A stretch of 64,000 nucleotides of DNA from Gammaproteobacteria bacterium (GTDB lineage Bacteria; Pseudomonadota; Gammaproteobacteria; Pseudomonadales; Pseudohongiellaceae): contig JAQWTK010000003.1 of the NCBI GenBank assembly GCA_029242705.1, positions 17,289 to 81,288 of the forward strand, read 5' to 3'. Within the stretch, counting starts at the first letter, position 1, and each line of letters opens with the position of its first letter. The position numbers were made by a program, and so were the translations under genes. The notes under the pieces are model-generated. The model saw nothing but the letters and a program-made list of their open reading frames with translations, did no database searches and was not told the DNA's origin. This document shows, piece by piece, positions 10,793 through 20,113 of this stretch.

Positions 10793-13072
10793 ATGAATCT
10801 ATTAAAGTATTTGCATCGCGCACTTTGCGCAGTTTTTCTAACTTTTATGGCCATTTCAATTAATGCCGCTGAAAGCGGATTAACCATACCGCGCATCGAA
10901 GGAGAACCAACACTCGCTGATTTTTCCGGAATGCAGCCTAGTACATCACTTGCAAGATCGATGAGTAAGATTGAGGATTTCATTCAGCGCACACCCTACC
11001 CTGGGCAAGCGTCTGCGCAAAAGACAGAAGCATATACTGGATACGATCAAGAAAACATCTATGTAGTCGTTTTGGCTTTCGATACCAACCCGGAATTAAT
11101 CAGAGGAAACTTATCCTCTCGTGAGAATATTTTCGGAGACGATTGGGTCGGCTTTATGATTGATACCTTTAACGATCAACGTTCTTCCTTCGCGTTCGCA
11201 TCAAACGCTCGAGGCATTCAGTTTGACGCTCGATGGACAGAAGGGTCATCAAGAAGAGCAGGCTTTGATCCTACTTTTGATGCGGTTTGGTTTAACGAAG
11301 GCCAACTAACCGAAAAAGGGTATATGGTTTCTTTCACTGTCCCACTTAGAAGCCTGCGCTTTAATGAGTCAGAAGAACAAACGTGGCGTATTCAATTTAC
11401 GCGAACCATACCTAGATATGGAGAGGAGGCCCATTGGCCCGAATACTCCGTGAATGTCGAGGGCAGATTAAATCAAACCGCTCAATTAACAGGCATACAG
11501 AACGTTTCTCCCGGTAATAATTATCAGGTTATCCCTTTTTTCTTCGCGCGTGAACTTGATGCGCTAAACAGGAGTGCTCTTGGTGGACCAAAGTTCGGCA
11601 CAACCTCCGAACAGGAAGTTGGAGTGGATGCTAAATTTGTTTTCAATGACAGCTGGGCGTTAGATCTGACCCTTAACCCAGATTTCAGCCAAATTGAGTC
11701 GGATGAACCTCAAGTCACCGTCAATGAAAGGTTTGAAGTCCAGTTCCCAGAACGTCGGCCGTTTTTTATTGAGAATGCAGACTTCTTTGCGACCGACTCG
11801 AATCTTGTATTTACCCGAAGGATTGTTGATCCAGAGGGTGGAATAAGATTGACAGGCCGGTCTGGTGAGTACGGCTTTGGTAGCATTCTAATTAATGATG
11901 CTGCACCAGGCTTAAACAGGGACGCCGATGATCCGCTTAGAGGTGAAAAAGCTAACATTGCCATAGTTAGAGGATTCAGAGACCTTGGTGACCAAGATCG
12001 TGTCGGCTTCTTGGCCACAGAACGTCAGTTGGGAGACGGCTACAATAGGGTACTTAGCTTCGACGGTACATTTAAATTTACAGACAATTGGTTTACACAA
12101 ATGCAACTAGTCGGCACAGAGAGCGAACCAACTAGCGGCGACAAATCAACTACCGGCTATCAGCGCAACATAATGGTTAACCGGGAAGGTAGAACTTATA
12201 ACAATCATACACACTTCATAGAAACCACCTCTGATTTTAGGACCGAATTAGGTTTTCAAAACAGATTTTATAAACCTGGTACTTCAGGTATACACCAAAG
12301 ATCAGGTCTGAATTTTTATCCCGAAGGCTCCGCTTTAAATAGATGGGGTGGCGCCCTCTTCGGTGTATATTTAGAGGACATGGAAGGCGAGAAGATTTAT
12401 TCTCAATTTGGTCCTACATTGGACTTGCGTTTTGAGACAACAAGCCTAAATTTCAATTGGACTGACTATGAAGAAATACTCAAGCCCGGTGACTTTCCAG
12501 GGTTAAACTCGGTCAGATCTTACGATTACGATACCTGGCAAGTCCGCTTTAGTAACAGCACACTTGAAACTGTACAAATCAACGCCAATTATAGACAGGG
12601 CACCACTCTAAACTTAGTTCCGCAGACTGGCTATCTCCCCTCCGTTGCAGACACGGACAGAATAGATTTAAACGTACTGGTTAGACCCATCGATCAATTA
12701 AGCATAGCGAATACGTATTTTCTAACCGAACTTGAAACACAGAGTGGGACAAAGATATTTTCTAACGAGATCGTTCGATCAAATTGGAACTATCAGTTTA
12801 CAAAGGAACTCTCGCTACGGTTTATCGCTCAATATGATAAAACTGAAGCGGGCCCAGCAACGCGACTGAAAGATGATGAAAATTTAAACTTCGACGTCCT
12901 GTTGCGTTATGTAATTAATCCCTGGTCAGCTTTCTATGTGGGTTATAACTCTAACCAAAGTAACTTTGATATCGTAGATGTCGAGGGCGAAAGAGAATTA
13001 ATTGTAGCTAATGATCTACGCCGCGAGGGAGATCAGTTCTTCGTGAAGTTCTCCTACCTTTTCCAACGGTAA
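10793..13072 (+). CDS. DUF5916 / carbohydrate-binding-9-like domain outer-membrane-associated protein
   Basis: ORF 10697..13072, probable start 10793 (MNLLKYLHRALCAVFLTFMAISINAAE signal). NERFEVQFPERRPFFIENADFF is typical of DUF5916 proteins; C-terminus resembles beta-strands ending in aromatic FSYLFQR. Confidence 0.75.
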   Translation: MNLLKYLHRALCAVFLTFMAISINAAESGLTIPRIEGEPTLADFSGMQPSTSLARSMSKIEDFIQRTPYPGQASAQKTEAYTGYDQENIYVVVLAFDTNPELIRGNLSSRENIFGDDWVGFMIDTFNDQRSSFAFASNARGIQFDARWTEGSSRRAGFDPTFDAVWFNEGQLTEKGYMVSFTVPLRSLRFNESEEQTWRIQFTRTIPRYGEEAHWPEYSVNVEGRLNQTAQLTGIQNVSPGNNYQVIPFFFARELDALNRSALGGPKFGTTSEQEVGVDAKFVFNDSWALDLTLNPDFSQIESDEPQVTVNERFEVQFPERRPFFIENADFFATDSNLVFTRRIVDPEGGIRLTGRSGEYGFGSILINDAAPGLNRDADDPLRGEKANIAIVRGFRDLGDQDRVGFLATERQLGDGYNRVLSFDGTFKFTDNWFTQMQLVGTESEPTSGDKSTTGYQRNIMVNREGRTYNNHTHFIETTSDFRTELGFQNRFYKPGTSGIHQRSGLNFYPEGSALNRWGGALFGVYLEDMEGEKIYSQFGPTLDLRFETTSLNFNWTDYEEILKPGDFPGLNSVRSYDYDTWQVRFSNSTLETVQINANYRQGTTLNLVPQTGYLPSVADTDRIDLNVLVRPIDQLSIANTYFLTELETQSGTKIFSNEIVRSNWNYQFTKELSLRFIAQYDKTEAGPATRLKDDENLNFDVLLRYVINPWSAFYVGYNSNQSNFDIVDVEGERELIVANDLRREGDQFFVKFSYLFQR

Positions 13073-13181
13073 AAAAATAGCACTTATCTTTTACAGAACC
13101 TGGTGAATGCGCTAGTTTTATGTGCTAGCGAAATAACAAAGGCTGTCGACTAGCCTAAGATCGGCAGAACGGACTACACAA

Positions 13182-14869
13182 ATGGCTGGAATCCTCTCTA
13201 AAGAACACATTATTGCGCCCTCGGATTACAATCGTTGGCGCGTTCCAGTGGCATCTGTAGCAATACACCTTTGTATAGGCTCAGTTTATGCCTGGAGTAT
13301 CTACAACCCTCCTCTCACTCGTGTTCAAGGTGTCGTCACAAGTGCGGCTGATGATTGGAGCCTAAGTGCCGTTGTTTGGGTATTCACAGTAGCAATAGTG
13401 TCTTTAGGTTTGGCTGCAGCTTTTGCTGGAAAGTGGCTAGAGGAAGCTGGACCTCGGAAAGTTGTGTGGTTGCAGCTTTATGCTGGGGTGGTGGCTATGT
13501 AGTAGGGGCCGTTGGAATCCTCACACATCAACTTTGGTTACTGTATTTAGGCTACGGGGTGATCGGTGGCTGTGGTCTTGGTATGGGCTATGTTTCCCCT
13601 GTCAGCACTCTGATCCGCTGGTTTCCAGATCGCCGCGGAATGGCAACTGGTATGGCCATAATGGGTTTCGGCGGCGGCGCGATGATCGGAACACCCATGA
13701 AAGAATTTTTTATTCGTATGTTTTATAGAGCGCCAGAGTATTTAGGAACTACTGCAGATGTTAATTTGGTGACAGAGGCTGGCCGTCGCTTTGCCGAAAT
13801 TGGTGGAGTTCTGCGCGAGGTCGTAGTGATAGGTGCCGCGGAGGTTAGGGATATGACCATCCCAGGGCCGGAAGGAGTTTATGTGGTTAATACTGGAGCG
13901 TCTGGAGTAGCTGAAACCTTCTTAGTTATTGGCCTTATATATCTAGCGGTTATGCTAATAGCAGCATTTTCTTACCGCATACCGGCCGAAGAATGGAAGC
14001 CCACAGGCTGGCAAGAACCGAGCGAAACAGAACGTGGCGCGTTGATTTCAAGCCACAACGTGCATATCGATGAAGCACTGAAAACTAAACAATTTTATCA
14101 ATTATGGATAGTACTTTGCTTCAATGTCACTGCCGGCATAGGAGTTTTAGGGGTCGCCCGAACAATGATTACAGAGATTTTCGGCTCTTCTCTCCCTCAA
14201 ATTGTAGACACCACCTTCGCTGCCACATATGTAGTCATGATCAGCGCCTTCAACATGGTCGGTCGCTTTATATGGGCCAGCGCCTCAGACTATATTGGAA
14301 GACGGAATACTTATTGGATATTTTTCCTACTCGGAATTGTTTTGTATCTATCGATACCTTTCTCTGCACAACAGGTAAGTGCAAGCCCTTCAGTTGTATG
14401 GTTGGTTTATTTTTACGCTGCAACTATGATTATCTTCACTATGTATGGGGGCGGCTTTGCGACTATACCCGCATACCTTGCTGACATTTTTGGCACAAAA
14501 TACGTAGGTGGTATCCACGGACGACTGCTAACAGCATGGAGCACCGCAGGTGTATTAGGGCCATTGGCAATTACGTCCTTACGGCAAAATTCGGTTAACA
14601 ATGCTATCAATGATTTGGTAAAGCTCATCGAGCCGGCAACTTTTCAAGCACAATTCGGAGCTGGAATTGATCAGTTAGAAACCTTAGTGGCCTCTAATAC
14701 AGTTAACATATCGAGGCTCCTAGAAATTGCGCCAGCAGGCACCACAGACCCAACGAGCAGCCTTTATAATTCGACAATGATATTAATGGCAGCGTTGCTC
14801 GCAATAGCACTAGTTAGTAATGCTCTTATGCGTCCAGTTGACGCAAAACATCATTTAAAAGAAGGATGA
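13182..14869 (+). pseudogene. OFA-family MFS transporter (oxalate/formate antiporter-like) interrupted by a frameshift near 13461-13470
   Basis: Frame 1 (13182..13502) gives MAGILSKEHIIAPSDYNRWRVPVASVAIHLCIGSVYAWSIYNPPLTR; frame 2 (to 14869) continues ALCWGGGYVVGAVGILTHQLWLLYLGYGVIGGCGLGMGYVSPVSTLIRWFPDRRG. Removing one TG from GTTGTGTGG restores a continuous frame. May be a sequencing error rather than a true pseudogene. Confidence 0.8.
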
Positions 14870-14873
14870 TTCT

Positions 14874-15089
14874 TTAGTTTAATAGAGTAGTAATTTCACC
14901 TTCGTCTGGAAACCTTCCGATTTTATGTTTTGAAAAGACCAATCTATCGTCTACCTTAACATCAAATACACCACCGGAACCTGGAACTAATAAACTTTCA
15001 ACACCAGTTTTATCTTTTAGTTCTAGAGACACACGGTCTGCTTGCGGTCGATAGTTTCAAGCGGCACAGTATAGGATTTCAATCTTCAT
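14874..15089 (-). CDS. SelW/Rdx-family (SelT/SelW/SelH) thioredoxin-like protein, candidate selenoprotein with in-frame TGA (Sec) at codon 11
   Basis: ATG at 15089: MKIEILYCAAUNYRPQADRVSLELKDKTGVESLLVPGSGGVFDVKVDDRLVFSKHKIGRFPDEGEITTLLN, stop TAA at 14874-14876. TGA at 15057-15059 sits at the second Cys of the CxxC motif; SD-like GGAG at 15101-15104. Missed by the ORF track because of the TGA. Confidence 0.82.
15027..15039 (-). promoter_or_regulatory. Possible bacterial SECIS apical hairpin downstream of the in-frame UGA
   Basis: mRNA-sense AGAC-CGUGU-GUCU: 4-bp stem with a GU-containing loop, loop about 22-26 nt after the UGA; lower helix can extend with bulges. Short and only suggestive. 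Confidence 0.35.
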
Positions 15090-15227
15090 TATGATTATTT
15101 CTCCAAATTTCTAACTTCATTCGCAAAAGAAAATAGCTTTATTACAAAAAGTCAAAGAATACCACTAAATACAGTACTCATCTTAATGTAAGATAATGAC
15201 CATGAAAAATTATAAGAAGATATAAAT

Positions 15228-16808
15228 ATGATAATGCCATTCAAAAATCTCACCTGGACTCCCATAGCCTTATGGATTTTAGCGACATCGTTATTAGGTC
15301 AAGAGACACCGGAAACATGGTATGAAAGTGGCCAAGAACGCGTTGAGAAAAATCTTTCTCTGCGACAAGGGTCAGGCGAAGCTCCAGTCGCAAAAAACAT
15401 AATATTATTTATCGGAGACGGGATGGGAATTTCCACTGTAACTGCCGCTCGCATTCTGGCGGGTCAGCTGGAAGGAAACACGGGAGAAGAGCATGAATTA
15501 TTCTTCGAAACCTTCCCAAATCTGGCTTTGGCTAAAACTTATAACACAAATGCTCAGGTGCCAGATTCTGCAGGCACTATGTCCGCAATTGTAACCGGAG
15601 TAAAAACTGACCGCGGGCTAATTAGTGTTAATCAATACGCAAATCGAGGAGACTGTAACTCAGTCGACGGAAACGTTGTTGAAACGTTCCTAGAAAAAGC
15701 TGAGCTTAAGGGGATGTCGACAGGCGTGGTAAGTACAGCAAGAATCACTCATGCTACTCCGGCAGCCAATTATTCACATTCTATGGAACGTGATCATGAA
15801 GATGATAGAGATGCGAGTGGGCTTCGAAATGCTGGGGACTGTTCAGATATCGCCAAACAGTTAATTGAATTTTCTGAGAATATTTCGGGAAGCGATGGTT
15901 TAGAAGTGGTTCTTGGCGGGGGTCGCCGTAGTTTTATACCGCGTATCGAAAATGCTGATCCAGAAACTGGCGGGCCAGGCGAGCGACTTGATAATCGAGA
16001 CCTCACCCTTGAGTGGATAGAAAGGTATGAGAATAGTTCATATATTTGGAGTAAAGAACAGTTTGACGCTGTTGACCCGAGCAGTACTGATCATTTGCTG
16101 GGTCTATTTAACTCATCCCACATGCAATATTCACCCGACATCGAAGCTGATGTAGGAGGTGAGCCAACATTGAGTGAGATGACTGCCAAAGCCATCAGCA
16201 TACTCAGTCGAAATGACAAAGGATTCTATTTAAACGTAGAAGCTGGGCGAATAGATCATGCACATCACGCTACAAATCCATACAGAGCATTACACGACAC
16301 GATAGAGTTAGCTAAGGCTGTGGAGACTGCCTATGGAATGGTCGATCTTGAAGATACCTTAATTATAGTAACCGCAGACCACAGTCATGTTTTTACAATC
16401 GCAGGGTACCCCAAGCGAGGCAACCCTATCTTAGGAAAGGTTGTTGGTACAGACTCAACTGGAGAACCGAGGTCCGAACCTTCACTCGCGGCCGACGAAC
16501 TGCCCTACACGACCCTAGGCTATGCTAACGGCAGAGTAAACTACGAACAACCGGAAGAGGATGCTGCAGATGCCGCACATGCAGCTCCGAGTAGCATGGC
16601 CACTCGCAGCGACCTAAGCCAAATAGACACAACTCATAAAGACTATCGTCCAGAGACCCTTATTCCCATGCGTAGTGAAACTCACGCAGGCGAAGATGTA
16701 GCAATATATGCGGCGGGGCCAGGATCTGATTTAATTCGTGGCGTAATGGAGCAGCATGTAATATTTCACGTAATGATGGAAGCTACTAGAATGGGGATAC
16801 GTCAATAA
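15228..16808 (+). CDS. Alkaline phosphatase
   Basis: NIILFIGDGMGISTVTAARI; PDSAGTMSAIVTGVKTD nucleophile-Ser motif; EAGRIDHAHHATNPYRALHDT metal-binding motifs; VTADHSHVF; ETHAGEDVAIYAAGP. Confidence 0.95.
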   Translation: MIMPFKNLTWTPIALWILATSLLGQETPETWYESGQERVEKNLSLRQGSGEAPVAKNIILFIGDGMGISTVTAARILAGQLEGNTGEEHELFFETFPNLALAKTYNTNAQVPDSAGTMSAIVTGVKTDRGLISVNQYANRGDCNSVDGNVVETFLEKAELKGMSTGVVSTARITHATPAANYSHSMERDHEDDRDASGLRNAGDCSDIAKQLIEFSENISGSDGLEVVLGGGRRSFIPRIENADPETGGPGERLDNRDLTLEWIERYENSSYIWSKEQFDAVDPSSTDHLLGLFNSSHMQYSPDIEADVGGEPTLSEMTAKAISILSRNDKGFYLNVEAGRIDHAHHATNPYRALHDTIELAKAVETAYGMVDLEDTLIIVTADHSHVFTIAGYPKRGNPILGKVVGTDSTGEPRSEPSLAADELPYTTLGYANGRVNYEQPEEDAADAAHAAPSSMATRSDLSQIDTTHKDYRPETLIPMRSETHAGEDVAIYAAGPGSDLIRGVMEQHVIFHVMMEATRMGIRQ

Positions 16809-16868
16809 AATTGCTCGGCAATAACCTTAAAACTTTAAGCCTCTCGTCATTCCCTATGTGAAATTATT

Positions 16869-18056
16869 CTATCCTCTAATATTTTCTAATACGGAATCGA
16901 CGATAGAAACTGCTTTATCAAGGTAAGCATCTTCAATATTTAAAGGAGGGAGAAGACGAACCATATTGGAACCACACTCTCCGGCCAATAATCCTCGATC
17001 TCTTAGCGCTGAAACAAAATCAGTATTTGAAATCTTACATTTAATACCAATCATTAATCCCAAGCCATGTATAGATTCAATCGCGTTTGGATATTTTGAT
17101 TGTAGGCTTGATAACCTACCATAGAGGTATTCACCTTTTCGTATTACGCCCGCTAAACATTCTTCATCCAACAACAAATCCATAACAGCATTACCGACAG
17201 CGGCGGCCAAAGGATTACCACCGAATGTACTTCCATGAGTTCCCACAACCATAGTCTCGCCAACCGCGTTACTGGTTAAGCAAGCACCTATTGGAAAGCC
17301 TCCCCCTAAGCCCTTAGCTAAAGCCATAACATCTGGAAAAACCTCGTAATGTTGGTGAGCGAAAAGATGACCTGAGCGTCCAACCCCACACTGCACCTCA
17401 TCGAACATTAGCAATATCCCTTCTTTATCACAAAGCTTCCGAATCTCTACCAAATATTTTTTTGAAGCAGGACGGATTCCTCCCTCCCCTTGAATAGGTT
17501 CTAACAATACGCCGGCTGTAGAGGAGTTAATGGCGTCTCTTAACGATCCTATATTTCCCCACTCAATATGATCAAAACCTTGATCGGAAGGTATGAAATT
17601 TTGCATGTGAGATTTATTTCCTGCAGCGGCTACGGTTGTAATAGTCCGCCCGTGAAAACTGTTATCAAAACCAATAATCCGTGTTCGCTCAGGATTACCA
17701 TTCGTCGCGTGATAACTGCGCATTGCCTTCAACCCGGCTTCAACTGCTTCGGCTCCAGAATTCGCAAAAAAAATGTTATCTGCAAAACTTTCTTTTACTA
17801 AACGCTGTGCCAAGCGCTCCGCCGCCGGGATTCGAAATAGATTAGAAACGTGCCACAGCTGTCCCGCTTGTTCATTAAGGGCAGCAATTAGATGAGGATG
17901 CGCGTGACCAAAACTAGTTACGGCTATACCTGATAAAAAGTCGAGATAAACATCACCCTGCTCCGAGAATAATTCGCAGCCTTTACCATGTGTAAATATA
18001 AGATCGCGAGGCGGATTATAGTTTGGCCAAAGCGCGTCCCGTGAATCAATTACCAT
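16869..18056 (-). CDS. argD: Acetylornithine/succinyldiaminopimelate-type aminotransferase (class III PLP)
   Basis: YLDFLSGIAVTSFGHAHP, FFANSGAEAVEAGLK, GFDNSFHGRT, LMFDEVQCGVGRSGHLFAHQHYEVFPDVMALAKGLGGGFPIGA, GTHGSTFGGNPLAAA. Confidence 0.88.
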   Translation of the reverse strand: MVIDSRDALWPNYNPPRDLIFTHGKGCELFSEQGDVYLDFLSGIAVTSFGHAHPHLIAALNEQAGQLWHVSNLFRIPAAERLAQRLVKESFADNIFFANSGAEAVEAGLKAMRSYHATNGNPERTRIIGFDNSFHGRTITTVAAAGNKSHMQNFIPSDQGFDHIEWGNIGSLRDAINSSTAGVLLEPIQGEGGIRPASKKYLVEIRKLCDKEGILLMFDEVQCGVGRSGHLFAHQHYEVFPDVMALAKGLGGGFPIGACLTSNAVGETMVVGTHGSTFGGNPLAAAVGNAVMDLLLDEECLAGVIRKGEYLYGRLSSLQSKYPNAIESIHGLGLMIGIKCKISNTDFVSALRDRGLLAGECGSNMVRLLPPLNIEDAYLDKAVSIVDSVLENIRG

Positions 18057-18059
18057 TAC

Positions 18060-19424
18060 CTAGTCTTTTCCTGTCAAACTAGTTTTATACGTCTCCGATA
18101 AAAATGCTACAGAGATTATCGTTAATAGTGACGCTAACGCCATATACACCGACACCCAAAAAATCGAATATTCGGCCCAAAGTATCGTAGCGATAGTGGG
18201 CGCAAAGGCACCACCAATAATCGCACCTACCTGATACCCTAAAGACGCACCAGAATAACGAACCTCCGTCGGAAAAAGTTCGGTAAAAAATGCCGCTTGT
18301 GGACCATACATCATACCAAGAGCGCAAAGCCCCAAACTAATTCCCAAAACACTTAACCAGAAATCCCCTGTAGAAACGAGAGGAAACAACGCAAATGCCG
18401 CGACACCGGTTAACGCTGCGCCCAACATAAAAACACCTTTACGACCATGTCGATCTGAGTAAGATGAAGCCCAAAATTGAGCAGCTATTTGCAAAGCAGA
18501 AGCAATCAAAACTGCCACAAGGACTGTGTCCCGAGTCATTCCTCCTCCATTAGCATCGCTTCCATAGGCGAGAATAAAACCTATGAGAATGTAGAAATTT
18601 ACCTGCACAGAAAGGAAAGCACCTGCCGCAAGCGTAATCCTTTTAGGGTACTTGGCAATCGCTTCTAAAACTGGAGAACGTCGAACCGTCTCACTACTCG
18701 ATTGAGCCTCTGCAAGGCGCTTTTTCTGTAACGCCTCAAGCTCCTTAAAAGCCGCTGTGTCTTCTACATGCAACTGCACATACATAGAAATGCCAATCAA
18801 CACGACGCTAGACAAGAAAGGAATACGCCAACCCCAAGCCTGAAAGAATTCTTCTGAAACCAGCGAACTAATAATTATAAAAGCTAAGTTTGCTAATATT
18901 ACACCTACCGGAGCACCAGCCTGAGCATAAGCCCCGTAATAACCTCGTTGGTCGGAAGGGGCGCTCTCGGTAACTAATAGCATAGCCCCGCCCCATTGAC
19001 CTCCTATGGCCAGACCCTGAACAAAACGCAAAACCGTAAGCAGAATGGGTGCTGCAATTCCTATTGCCGCATAAGTAGGCATTAACCCAATTAAAGTTGA
19101 TGCCACTCCCATAATCATCAAAGCGATTACTAAGGTTCTCTTGCGACCAATACGATCACCAAAATGGCCGAAAATAATACCCCCAACAGGTCTTGCGATA
19201 AAACCAAAGGCAAAAGTTCCAAAGGATAAGATTAGACCCATAGTTGGCGTTGATTCTGGGAAAAACGCCGTAGGGAAGACTAGAGCTGCAGCGGTCGCAT
19301 ATAAGAAAAAGTCATACCACTCAATACTGGTGCCGGCAAGCGCTGTAACTGCGACCTTGCGCATACTCGACCTAAGATGAGCATCATCAACCTTTGCCAT
19401 ATCCGAATTCTCTTGATCTGACAT
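18060..19424 (-). CDS. MFS transporter, MHS (metabolite:H+ symporter) family
   Basis: GTSIEWYDFFLYATAAALVFPTAFFP, RPVGGIIFGHFGDRIGRKRTL, RFVQGLAIGGQWGGAMLLVTE; 3 nt upstream of the aminotransferase (co-transcribed). Confidence 0.93.
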   Translation of the reverse strand: MSDQENSDMAKVDDAHLRSSMRKVAVTALAGTSIEWYDFFLYATAAALVFPTAFFPESTPTMGLILSFGTFAFGFIARPVGGIIFGHFGDRIGRKRTLVIALMIMGVASTLIGLMPTYAAIGIAAPILLTVLRFVQGLAIGGQWGGAMLLVTESAPSDQRGYYGAYAQAGAPVGVILANLAFIIISSLVSEEFFQAWGWRIPFLSSVVLIGISMYVQLHVEDTAAFKELEALQKKRLAEAQSSSETVRRSPVLEAIAKYPKRITLAAGAFLSVQVNFYILIGFILAYGSDANGGGMTRDTVLVAVLIASALQIAAQFWASSYSDRHGRKGVFMLGAALTGVAAFALFPLVSTGDFWLSVLGISLGLCALGMMYGPQAAFFTELFPTEVRYSGASLGYQVGAIIGGAFAPTIATILWAEYSIFWVSVYMALASLLTIISVAFLSETYKTSLTGKD

Positions 19425-19540
19425 ATAGTCTCCCCCAAAAGCTTTTATTTATTTATCATTTCACTTCGATGAATGAAGCATAGCAAGAATGAGATAGAAT
19501 CTTCATCTCTTTATGATCATTTTCCAGTATCATTCAAAAA

Positions 19541-19981
19541 ATGCTTTTATATACGATATTCCGTTACTTCCACTATCTTGCAATTTTTGCTCTGGCAGGA
19601 TCACTTTTCGTAGAAAATATAGCGATAAAGCCGACTATAAATAGAGAAGATGTCAAAAATTTAGCAAGGATAGATATCGCCTATACCATTAGTATTGGCC
19701 TGGTTTTTCTGTTTGGTCTCACGCTTTGGCTTTGGGTAGGCAGACCCAGCGCTTTTTATTCCTACAATATTCTGTTTCTGGGGAAGCTTGCAATGTTCAC
19801 CACCTTAGCATTACTTTCAATTTATCCCACGATATTTTTTAGAAAAAATCGTAAGTCTAATGAAAAAGAAATAAGGGTTCCCAGAGTCGTATCGTTACTG
19901 CTAAGAATTCAACTTGGTGTGCTCATAATTATTCCAGTGCTAGCTTTTTTAACGGCTCGCGGAATTGGCGCAAATATCTGA
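19541..19981 (+). CDS. DUF2214-like small integral membrane protein
   Basis: Four hydrophobic segments; RYFHYLAIFALAGSLFVENIAIKP and FLGKLAMFTTLALLSIYPT resemble the DUF2214 family. Confidence 0.65.
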   Translation: MLLYTIFRYFHYLAIFALAGSLFVENIAIKPTINREDVKNLARIDIAYTISIGLVFLFGLTLWLWVGRPSAFYSYNILFLGKLAMFTTLALLSIYPTIFFRKNRKSNEKEIRVPRVVSLLLRIQLGVLIIIPVLAFLTARGIGANI

Positions 19982-20113
19982 CAGCAAATATTTATGGACT
20001 TAAAAAATAGCTTTACGCTGATTTTAGGGTCTTAAAATTTTTGTTGTTCGTATTCTTCCTACCTTTCTGATAATCTCGATAGCAATTCGACGTATAAAAT
20101 TCCCGGAAGCGCG

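Noticed and set aside
13110-13130. CGCTAG-TTTTATGTG-CTAGCG hairpin after the DUF5916 gene as a terminator
   Set aside because: Short stem and no U-tract downstream; not strong enough to call.
14104-14484. 126-aa ORF in an alternate frame of the MFS gene (also 13462..13728)
   Set aside because: Cys/His-rich nonsense translation overlapping a confident transporter frame.
15121-15227. Pho-box upstream of the alkaline phosphatase gene
   Set aside because: No convincing pair of CTGTCAT-like repeats; AT-rich sequence only.
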